Shown one piece after another: positions 6,581 to 12,421 of a DNA stretch of 12,421 bases. The notes beneath the pieces were generated by a model that saw only the letters and a list, made by a program, of their open reading frames with translations, searched no databases and was not told where the DNA came from. Both the position numbers and the translations under genes were made by a program. Within the stretch, counting starts at the first letter, position 1. Each line of letters begins with the position of its first letter. Source of the stretch: an uncultured Clostridia bacterium (GTDB taxonomy: Bacteria > Bacillota > Clostridia > Lachnospirales > CAG-274); contig CANQBT010000057.1 of assembly GCA_947589405.1 (NCBI GenBank), positions 1 through 12,421 on the forward strand. Direction: 5' to 3'.

Positions 6581-8833
6581 TTACAGCAACCTTTTTAGAA
6601 TATCAGTCATCTTTTCCATATCTATAGGCTTTGCCAGATGGTCGTTCATGCCGGATTCCATTGCCTTTATCCTATCTTCTTCAAAGGCGTTTGCAGTCAT
6701 GGCTATTATAGGTATATTGCTGAGCACAGTATCTTTCAGACTGCGTATCTTCTTGGTAGCTTCATAGCCGTCCATTACAGGCATCTGAATATCCATGAGC
6801 ACAAGACTGTACTTTCCATGTTCTGAATCACGTACCATTTCATAAGCTTCTCTGCCGTTTTCGGCAGTATCCACAATAAGCCCCATACCCTTAAGTATCT
6901 CAACTGCGATCTCTCGGTTAAGCTCATTGTCCTCTGCCAGAAGAACACGCTTTCCTTTAAAGTCGGAGGTCTCCCTTTCCATTTCTTCCTCCTCCTGAAC
7001 CTTGCCTGTGGTACGCTCAAGTACATAGTGAAGGTCAGATGCGAACAAGGGCTTGCTTATAAAATCCGTAACGCCTGCGCTGCGGGCCTCCTTTTCCACA
7101 TCTGTCCAGTCGTATGCGGAAAGCAGTATTATAGGTGCTTCATGCCCTATGACTCTTCTTATTTGTCTGACAGTTTCGATACCGTTCAGATCAGGCATTG
7201 ACCAGTCAATTATATATACCTCATAGGGATCGCCTATATCAAGGGCTTCAGCAGTACGGACAACGGCTTCTCTGCCATACATTGTCCACTCTGAACGAAG
7301 TCCCAGCTCTCTTAGCATTTTAGATACGCTCTGACAGCTTATTACATCATCGTCTACAACAAGGCTTCTCTTACCCTTTAATTCCGTTAATTCGGAATAC
7401 TCTCTTGTCTCTCCATGAAGTCTGAATTCAAGCTCTACCAAAAATTCCGTACCTTCATTTGGCTTACTGCCGACCTTTATAGTGCCGTTCATCATATCCA
7501 CAATATTTTTGGTTATGGACATACCCAGACCTGTACCCTGTATTCCGCTGACTGTAGTCGTTCTCTCTCTGGTGAAAGGCTCGAATATCGTCTTGGCAAA
7601 TTCAGGACTCATGCCTATACCCGTATCCTTAACAAGAAATTCGTATATACCGTAATTCTCCTTATCCGAAGGCTTCTGAGTAACTCTCAGAGTGATCGTT
7701 CCTCCGGGATCCGTAAATTTTATAGCGTTTGAAAGCAGATTGAGCAATATCTGATTCAATCTGAGCTTGTCACAGCATATATTCTCATCGGTCACGTCTA
7801 CCGTATCGATAAAAAGCTCAAGATGCTTTGCATGAATATCCGCTTGAATTATATTTCTAAGACCATGAAGTATCTCTGCAAGATTTTCGGGCTTTTCTTC
7901 TATATGTACATTACCCGATTCTATTCGGCTCATGTCAAGAACATCGTTTATAAGCGAAAGCAAATGATCGGAGGATTGAGCTATTTTGGAAAGATAGTCC
8001 TGAGCACGTTCGGTATTGTCAAGATGTGCCGAAGCCAGCGCTGTAAAGCCTATTATGGCATTCATAGGCGTTCGTATATCATGGGACATATTGTTCAAAA
8101 AGGTTGTCTTGGCACGATTTGCCTGATCCGCCATAACAAGAGGTTCGGAAAGCTCACGCTCTTTTATCTCATATTTTTCGCTGACCTCTTTTATCCTCTT
8201 TTCCAGATTTTTCTGAGAACGAAGCCTTGATACCAGCACTATACATATTATGGCAAAAAGGCTCAAAAACAGCAGAGCGATCATTCCGTAAATGGGATTG
8301 CCGTACAGAAAAGCTATAAGACCATTGCTGTTGTCCGAGCTGCTCAGATCGGCTTCTCTCATTATTATGTCAGAGCGATTTTCATCTCCCAAGCCTGCTA
8401 TTTCCTTATTCAATATGGATATTAGAAGATGATTTTCCCTATTGTTTACACCCATGCAGTATGACATGGCAATATTGCCCATAAGTGCATAGGCATATCT
8501 GTTTTTAACATCGTGCCGTGTGATACCCGCCGCCGTATAAACGCAGAACACAGCTGCGTCAACGCTGCCGTCATCAACAGCCTTTATACACTCATCTGTA
8601 CTGTTATAGTTTATAATATCCTCAGGCTTATATATATCTGCAATATAGCTATGGAGCATATCGGAATGTATTATTACAGCTATCTTTTTTATATCGCCTT
8701 CAAAATTTTTACGCATAAGGCGGGCAAGATTTGTTTCGATATAAGGATCGGTTATCTTATATCCTTCCTCTTCCGCATCATAAAATGCATCTGTATAATC
8801 AAGTACCACATCGGCTTCTCCGCTTTTTCTCAT
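6581..8833 (-). CDS. Hybrid histidine kinase, C-terminal part: SBP remnant, TM, HisKA, HATPase, REC, REC
   Basis: This 750-codon frame continues in phase, without a gap, from the kinase N-terminal piece after one TAA. Residues 1-165 finish the second extracellular solute-binding (SBP_bac_3) domain. A membrane helix spans about 181-203. HisKA has the phospho-acceptor His251 in NNMSHDIRTPMNAI; the ATPase has the N-box around Asn360-Asn369, DTGIGM (403-408) and GTGLGMSI (433-440). Receiver 1 has DDD 494-496, Asp543 and Lys594; receiver 2 has Glu634/Asp635, Asp681 and Lys735. All phosphotransfer residues are present. The ATG at 8833 is 14 codons after the stop, inside the sensor domain, with GAGGA ten bases before it; independent expression would give a kinase lacking a signal peptide and most of its sensor. 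More likely it is the distal part of one gene. Confidence 0.85.
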   Translation of the reverse strand: MRKSGEADVVLDYTDAFYDAEEEGYKITDPYIETNLARLMRKNFEGDIKKIAVIIHSDMLHSYIADIYKPEDIINYNSTDECIKAVDDGSVDAAVFCVYTAAGITRHDVKNRYAYALMGNIAMSYCMGVNNRENHLLISILNKEIAGLGDENRSDIIMREADLSSSDNSNGLIAFLYGNPIYGMIALLFLSLFAIICIVLVSRLRSQKNLEKRIKEVSEKYEIKERELSEPLVMADQANRAKTTFLNNMSHDIRTPMNAIIGFTALASAHLDNTERAQDYLSKIAQSSDHLLSLINDVLDMSRIESGNVHIEEKPENLAEILHGLRNIIQADIHAKHLELFIDTVDVTDENICCDKLRLNQILLNLLSNAIKFTDPGGTITLRVTQKPSDKENYGIYEFLVKDTGIGMSPEFAKTIFEPFTRERTTTVSGIQGTGLGMSITKNIVDMMNGTIKVGSKPNEGTEFLVELEFRLHGETREYSELTELKGKRSLVVDDDVISCQSVSKMLRELGLRSEWTMYGREAVVRTAEALDIGDPYEVYIIDWSMPDLNGIETVRQIRRVIGHEAPIILLSAYDWTDVEKEARSAGVTDFISKPLFASDLHYVLERTTGKVQEEEEMERETSDFKGKRVLLAEDNELNREIAVEILKGMGLIVDTAENGREAYEMVRDSEHGKYSLVLMDIQMPVMDGYEATKKIRSLKDTVLSNIPIIAMTANAFEEDRIKAMESGMNDHLAKPIDMEKMTDILKRLL

Positions 8834-8875
8834 GCGATGATATTCCTCGTGGTCCTTTGCTTCGATAAATTCATA

Positions 8876-9838
8876 TTAAATACCGCTTTTATCGGCAAAC
8901 GTTCTGAATATTGCAGGGAAAATTCCCTTTGCTTCTCCCTTGTCAAAATAGGAATAAGGCGCCATATCGGGATTCATAAGCACCTTCAGTTTTCTCCCTG
9001 AGGAAATCAGCTCGCTTAAGTAGTTTCGCTCCTCCGCATTAAACATAACAGAGCCTTCCGAATCAAGGGAGTAATATTTCCTGTTAAGGAGATTACGCCA
9101 ATCAGGCTCTTTCAGATCAAGCTCATGAATGGCTTTGTTTATCCTTTCCATGAGCTGCGGAGCATTTTTATTCACAACTACATAGAAATCAGATGCGTCC
9201 ATTGACTCTATAAGCCATTCATTATGAAGAGCACGCAGACTTCCCGAAACTATACCGTCAACGCTGCCTGTCTGAAGAGCATCGGACAGCTCGTCCTCTG
9301 TTTTATAATAGATCGGTTCATATGTAAATCCATGACTTTCGGAAAAATTCTTGAAATTATCATTCTTGGAATTGCCCTCAAGCATGCCTATTTTCAGTCC
9401 GTTATATGTAGAATAATCTCCCGCAACAACATTCATATTTCCGGCTTTTACCGTAAATATGGTGGAGTTGGTGCCTATCGGCTCATCTGAGAAAAGAAAC
9501 AGCTTTTCTCTTTCAGGTGTTTTTGAAGCCGATGTAACAACATCAAGCTCTCCCTTCTCAAGCATTTCAAGATTATCCGAATATGAAAGATCATAGTACA
9601 GATAGTCAAATGTCCAGTCGTCAAGCACGCCTATTTTCTGAAAAAAATCATAGTCATAGCCGCTTCTAACGCCCTCGTCCGATATTTCGTGATAGCCTGA
9701 AAATTCAAAAAAACCTACTCTTATCTTATCCTCTGCCGCATTCATAGGCAAAGCGGAAATATATATCGCAAACATGACCGCCGCAGTAAATACAAGAGCA
9801 AAGCGACGGAAAAGGTCTTTAGTTCGTTTTTTCATCAT
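8876..9838 (-). CDS. Sensor N-terminal piece: signal peptide plus solute-binding domain(s)
   Basis: Encodes 320 residues. The N-terminus MMKKRTKDLFRRFALVFTAA is a basic then hydrophobic signal sequence ending near LPMNAAE. It is followed by an SBP_bac_3 domain (about 35-270: IRVGFFEFSGYHEI, YDYDFFQKIG, LDVVTSASKTPEREKLFLFS, LKIGMLEGN) and the first 45 residues of a second one (LKVLMNPDMAPYSYFD). It then stops at TAA in mid-domain. I chose ATG 9836-9838 because AAGGAG lies 11 bases upstream; an ATG at 9880 would put that site inside the gene. Alone it could be an exported binding protein, but phase and domain boundaries show it is the front of the hybrid kinase. Confidence 0.85.
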   Translation of the reverse strand: MMKKRTKDLFRRFALVFTAAVMFAIYISALPMNAAEDKIRVGFFEFSGYHEISDEGVRSGYDYDFFQKIGVLDDWTFDYLYYDLSYSDNLEMLEKGELDVVTSASKTPEREKLFLFSDEPIGTNSTIFTVKAGNMNVVAGDYSTYNGLKIGMLEGNSKNDNFKNFSESHGFTYEPIYYKTEDELSDALQTGSVDGIVSGSLRALHNEWLIESMDASDFYVVVNKNAPQLMERINKAIHELDLKEPDWRNLLNRKYYSLDSEGSVMFNAEERNYLSELISSGRKLKVLMNPDMAPYSYFDKGEAKGIFPAIFRTFADKSGI

Positions 9839-9935
9839 AATATCATTAACTCCTTTTAACAATATTCCCCGAAAAGACATGATCCATTGTTTACTTAAAT
9901 ATGTTTTAGGTTATAAATATCCATTTTATATCTTT

Positions 9936-9966
9936 ACTTTACCATATTTTTATCGGATAGTAAAGT
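9936..9966 (-). promoter_or_regulatory. Candidate kinase promoter embedded in an inverted repeat
   Basis: Inverted repeat ACTTTAC (9936-9942) / GTAAAGT (9960-9966), extendable by AT/AT after one mismatch. Minus-strand TTTACT and TAAAGT within the arms are 17 bases apart and match the -35 and -10 consensus at four of six positions each, about 100 bases before the kinase start. The overlap of arms with promoter boxes would suit an operator; support is only the symmetry. Confidence 0.35.
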
Positions 9967-9989
9967 GTTTTTATAAATACTGTTCAGAA

Positions 9990-10079
9990 TCAGATTTCCG
10001 AACACAAAAATATACATAGGCATACAATAAAGGCAACGATTATTAATATCAGCACTATTGCAACCCTTTTTATGAGCAT
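9990..10079 (-). CDS. Possible 29-residue single-helix membrane peptide
   Basis: A short frame starting MLIKRV, followed by about 20 hydrophobic residues with three cysteines and ending CSEI. It would form one membrane helix with a basic N-terminus. It lies on the kinase strand, upstream of the kinase promoter region, and fills part of the 341-base gap between the kinase and the zinc-ribbon gene. No clear ribosome binding site precedes the ATG; an internal GTG after AAAAGGG is an alternative start. A chance frame in AT-rich DNA is quite possible. The rest of the gap holds only the two promoter regions. Confidence 0.25.
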   Translation of the reverse strand: MLIKRVAIVLILIIVAFIVCLCIFLCSEI

Positions 10080-10115
10080 ATTTTGTGTCGATTTTTTGAA
10101 TATTAATTTAAAATA

Positions 10116-10144
10116 TTGACAATATATGCATTTTATTGTATAAT
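10116..10144 (+). promoter_or_regulatory. Perfect consensus sigma-A promoter
   Basis: TTGACA (10116-10121), 17-base spacer, TATAAT (10139-10144): both hexamers match the consensus fully, with AT-rich sequence upstream. Transcription would start near 10151, about 30 bases before the zinc-ribbon gene, leaving room only for its ribosome binding site. Predicts strong constitutive expression unless a repressor acts. Confidence 0.85.
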
Positions 10145-10179
10145 TATATTAGAATAAATAAATGAGGAGGTCATTGAAC

Positions 10180-10482
10180 ATGGCATTTTGTAAAAATTGT
10201 GGTCAGGAAATCGACAACCAAGCTGTAATATGTCCTAAGTGTGGCGCTGCTCAGCAGACTACGCCTCCGGTAGTTGACAACGGCGGTTTTCTCTGGGGCT
10301 TATTAGGATGTTGTATTCCTATCGTTGGTCTTATTCTTTTCATTGTATGGAAAAGCACTAAGCCAAAAACAGCTAAGGCAGCAGGTATCGGTGCTCTTGT
10401 AGGCTTTATTCTTATAGTATTATTCTACGTAATAATATTTGGTTTAGGACTTGCAAGTATGGCAACATATTCATACTATTGA
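10180..10482 (+). CDS. Zinc-ribbon small membrane protein
   Basis: A 100-residue protein with an N-terminal zinc ribbon (Cys4, Cys7, Cys18, Cys21 in FCKNCG...ICPKCG). A Pro/Thr linker follows, then two membrane helices (about 37-57 and 67-94) separated by a basic loop WKSTKPKTAKAAG. Many Firmicutes carry such zinc_ribbon_2-type proteins of unknown role. I start at ATG 10180 because GAGGAGG ends nine bases before it; the in-frame ATG at 10162 lies upstream of that site. It is driven by the perfect consensus promoter and its stop overlaps the start of the DUF2085 gene, suggesting a two-gene operon. Function not known. Confidence 0.88.
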   Translation: MAFCKNCGQEIDNQAVICPKCGAAQQTTPPVVDNGGFLWGLLGCCIPIVGLILFIVWKSTKPKTAKAAGIGALVGFILIVLFYVIIFGLGLASMATYSYY

Positions 10483-10847
10483 TAATATGGTTGTATAAAT
10501 GGCTTCCCATTATTTTTGGCTGTCATTGCAGAGATGATCGTTCATTTCATATCAAAGGCAAAAAATTTCCGATATGTGCCAGATGCACAGGAGAGCTTGC
10601 AGGCATTATCGTTGGAATAGTTCTTTTCGCTTTTGTACATACGAGCGTTATTGTATCGGCAATATTGCTGATACCTTTGATAATTGATGGATTTACTCAG
10701 TCCCTTACCTCATACGAAAGTACAAATTTCAGACGATTTGTTACAGGCTGTTTATTTGGTTATGGGCTGTTGACGCTGTTTTTTATTTCTGTGATTGTTG
10801 TGTATAATTACGGAAGAGATTTTGGGTATAGCATAATAAACAAATAA
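10479..10847 (+). CDS. DUF2085 family membrane protein
   Basis: A 122-residue protein with the DUF2085 signature: a CHC motif (Cys15-His16-Cys17), RSFHIKGKKFPICARCTGE with Cys33 and Cys36, then three membrane segments (about 39-55, 57-72 and 88-109). The Cys/His cluster may bind a metal, but the family has no assigned function that I can state. Translation seems to start at TTG (10479-10481), overlapping the zinc-ribbon stop as TTGA. No strong ribosome binding site is present, so coupling is likely; TTG at 10491 is an alternative start. It ends 57 bases from the convergent pepD stop; no GC-rich terminator is visible in that gap. Confidence 0.82.
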   Translation: MIIWLYKWLPIIFGCHCRDDRSFHIKGKKFPICARCTGELAGIIVGIVLFAFVHTSVIVSAILLIPLIIDGFTQSLTSYESTNFRRFVTGCLFGYGLLTLFFISVIVVYNYGRDFGYSIINK

Positions 10848-10904
10848 TATAGAAAAGCTGTTATAAATTTTTCATTATAATAAAACTATAATTTTGGACA
10901 TATA

Positions 10905-12353
10905 TTACTTAAGTTCTTTAAGTATCTCAAGGGTATACTGCCATGTTCTCTGAACAGAAGCAATGTCCATGCGCTCGTTAGGCGTGTGTATATCCTTCAT
11001 ATCAGGTCCGAAGGATACGCAGTCCAGACCCGGCATCTTGCCTGCAAAAAGACCGCACTCAACACCTGCATGCAAAGCCTGTACCTTTGGCTTATGGCCA
11101 TACTGCTTTTCAAATATCTTCACCATAAGCTCTCTGAGTCTTGAATCCTTCTTGTACTCCCATGCAGGATAATCTCCTATACAATCGATAGATCCGCCCA
11201 GCACATCCATAAGATTGGCCATACGGCTTATAAGCTCTTCCTTCTCCGTACCTATGCTGCTTCTTACGGCATATCTCATAAATACTTCATTTTCTTCTGT
11301 CTTAAGAACGCCCATATTAAGTGAAGTCTGTACAAGACCTGGTATATCGGCGCTCATTCTCTGTATTCCTTCAGGAAGATTGATAAGGGCAGTCAGAAGC
11401 CTTCTCTGGGTATTCTCTGTAATTACGCTGTATGTTCCCCTGCCCTCCTCTGTGATCTCAAATGTAAGCTCAGGATCAGTAACGATATATTCTCCCGAAA
11501 GAGCAGCATAAAATTTATGTCTGGCTACCTTTGCCGCTCTTACGTCCTCTGAGGATATAACTATTTCGGCAACGCATTCTCTTGGAATGGCGTTTTCCTT
11601 AAGTCCTCCGTTTATGGATATGATCCTGCATGTTATTTCCTTGCTCAGTTCGTTTATAAATCGGCTCATAAGCTTGTTGGCATTTGCCCTGCTCTTGTCT
11701 ATCTCAACGCCTGAGTGTCCTCCCGTAAGTCCGCCTATCCTTATTTTAAGGCATACGCCGTCAGCCTTTTCACGCTTTACAGGAATGTGACAGGTAGTGT
11801 TGTTGCCGCCGGCACAGCTTACGAGCAATACGCCTTCGTCCTCAGAGTCCAGATTGAGCATTATACGTGAAGTAAGCACAGAACAATCTATATCGGCAGC
11901 GCCGAACATACCTGTTTCTTCATCTACTGTAAATACTGCCTCGATAGGAGGATGAGGAATATCATCGGCTGCCAGTATTGCAAGGGCAAAGGCTATTGCT
12001 ATGCCGTCATCACCGCCTAAAGTAGTTCCCTCAGCCGTAACATAGCCGTCCTCAACCTTTATTGTAAGACCGTCCTTTTCAAAATTTATATTACAGTCGG
12101 CTTCCTTTTCGCATACCATATCCATATGTCCCTGTATCATAACGGGAGCGGAATTTTCATAGCCCTCTGTACCCGGCTTGAAAATAATAACGTTGTTAAG
12201 AGCGTCCTGAATATATCTGAGCTTGTGTTTTTTTGCAAAGCTTACACAATAATCGCTTATTTTCTTGGTATTGCCTGAGCCATGAGGTATTGAGCATATA
12301 TCCTCAAAATATTCAAATACCGCCTTTGGCTCCAATCCTTCTAAAACTGCCAT
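10905..12353 (-). CDS. pepD: PepD, cytosolic non-specific dipeptidase (aminoacyl-histidine dipeptidase, M20C)
   Basis: This 482-residue metallopeptidase hydrolyses dipeptides with broad specificity in the cytoplasm, releasing amino acids. M20 metal ligands are visible: GHMD (His76, with Asp78), LGGDDG (bridging Asp115), VDEETG (catalytic base Glu145, ligand Glu146), NLDSEDEG (Asp169), and a late histidine in KDIHTPNE. GGLTGGHSGVEID marks the lid/dimerisation domain inserted around 205-390, and HAGVECGLF is the usual C-terminal block. Length fits the family. ATG follows AAGGAGG by nine bases, and that site lies inside the end of the preceding gene, so it is probably the second gene of an operon. 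Sequence support is strong. Confidence 0.95.
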   Translation of the reverse strand: MAVLEGLEPKAVFEYFEDICSIPHGSGNTKKISDYCVSFAKKHKLRYIQDALNNVIIFKPGTEGYENSAPVMIQGHMDMVCEKEADCNINFEKDGLTIKVEDGYVTAEGTTLGGDDGIAIAFALAILAADDIPHPPIEAVFTVDEETGMFGAADIDCSVLTSRIMLNLDSEDEGVLLVSCAGGNNTTCHIPVKREKADGVCLKIRIGGLTGGHSGVEIDKSRANANKLMSRFINELSKEITCRIISINGGLKENAIPRECVAEIVISSEDVRAAKVARHKFYAALSGEYIVTDPELTFEITEEGRGTYSVITENTQRRLLTALINLPEGIQRMSADIPGLVQTSLNMGVLKTEENEVFMRYAVRSSIGTEKEELISRMANLMDVLGGSIDCIGDYPAWEYKKDSRLRELMVKIFEKQYGHKPKVQALHAGVECGLFAGKMPGLDCVSFGPDMKDIHTPNERMDIASVQRTWQYTLEILKELK

Positions 12354-12354
12354 T

Positions 12355-12421
12355 TTATTTTCCCTCCTTGTTTTTCTTTTTATACACAGGCTTGCCCTGT
12401 ACTGCCTGCTCTATAAGACCA
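12355..12421 (-). CDS. C-terminal end of an unidentified upstream gene
   Basis: On the minus strand the last 21 codons read GLIEQAVQGKPVYKKKNKEG plus Lys, then TAA one base before the pepD ATG. The open phase, the Lys-rich hydrophilic tail and the pepD ribosome binding site embedded in it suggest a genuine gene end. Too little is visible to name a family. Confidence 0.5.
   Translation of the reverse strand, partial: GLIEQAVQGKPVYKKKNKEGK

Larger units (their letters stand above)
6581..9838 (-). pseudogene. Full-length two-SBP hybrid sensor kinase interrupted by one in-frame TAA
   Basis: The two frames at 8876-9838 and 6581-8833 are in the same phase; only the TAA at 8876-8878 separates them. 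The 14 codons between the stop and the next ATG read YEFIEAKDHEEYHR, ordinary sensor-domain sequence. The restored product would be about 1085 residues: signal peptide, two tandem SBP_bac_3 domains, a membrane helix, HisKA, HATPase_c and two receivers, a familiar layout in gut Clostridia. One base change (for example from AAA, GAA or CAA) would explain the stop. The rest shows no decay, so the mutation is recent, a sequence error, or tolerated by readthrough or re-initiation. Confidence 0.6.

Noticed and set aside
6775..7026. Minus-strand 83-codon frame within the kinase
   Set aside because: It is an alternative frame of the second receiver domain, whose motifs are intact in the main frame.
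9981..10004. TGTTC...GAACA as a LexA-type SOS box
   Set aside because: The half-sites are 14 bases apart, far more than in the Firmicute LexA site; it is at best a weak hairpin.
10085..10095. GTGTCGATTTT, an 11-base match to the last hairpin of the element
   Set aside because: The match does not extend and the complementary arm is missing; chance in AT-rich DNA is sufficient.
10848..10904. Bidirectional terminator between DUF2085 and pepD
   Set aside because: Only AT-rich short symmetries (TTATAA repeats) are present; no GC-containing stem with a T run.

Overview
The window looks like chromosomal DNA of an anaerobic gut-type Firmicute (Clostridia; Ruminococcus/Oscillospiraceae or Lachnospiraceae-like). 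The basis is moderate-to-low G+C, strong AGGAGG-type ribosome binding sites, AT-rich sigma-A-type promoters, a cytoplasmic GH43 hemicellulose hydrolase, a sensor kinase with two extracellular solute-binding domains, and a MacAB-like efflux operon with a Firmicute-style Gly-rich adaptor tail. No genus can be fixed from the sequence alone.

Layout. Nearly all genes lie on the minus strand. From the left: the 5' two-thirds or less of purK (cut by the window edge), preceded by a GH43 glycosidase with its own promoter. Then a 478-base gene-free gap, a three-gene efflux operon (transcribed adaptor, ATPase, permease), a 528-base gap, and a large hybrid histidine kinase split in two by one in-frame TAA. 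Two small plus-strand genes follow (a zinc-ribbon membrane protein and a DUF2085 membrane protein) behind a perfect consensus promoter. pepD on the minus strand comes next, and then the last codons of another minus-strand gene that runs off the right edge.

The main discovery candidate lies in the two large gaps. Each holds one copy, in opposite orientation, of a roughly 240-base element. Its 174-base core (2283-2456 and 6299-6472) is about 95% identical between copies. It folds into a chain of hairpins, and one 7-bp stem differs between copies at three base pairs, each changed on both sides so that pairing is kept. This is what a structured RNA under selection looks like. Each copy is also flanked on both sides by a direct duplicate of a terminator-like hairpin (29 bases with two mismatches at locus 1, 34 identical bases at locus 2). 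The hairpin sequence is specific to the locus and differs between the two. This suggests a mobile RNA-like element that inserts at, and duplicates, intrinsic terminators.

Other notable points: six TAAT motifs phased at about 11 bp in front of the efflux operon, which resembles an OmpR/PhoB-type regulator site abutting the promoter; an 86-base out-of-frame overlap in which the adaptor's Gly-rich tail and the conserved N-terminus of the ATPase share DNA; and a nonsense codon in the second sensor domain of the hybrid kinase.

How the genes relate: GH43 and PurK are metabolic (xylo-/arabino-oligosaccharide use; purine synthesis). The adaptor, ATPase and permease form one tripartite-like export machine. 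The hybrid kinase would sense a small extracellular ligand and contains its own receiver domains; nothing here links it to a target. PepD recycles dipeptides.
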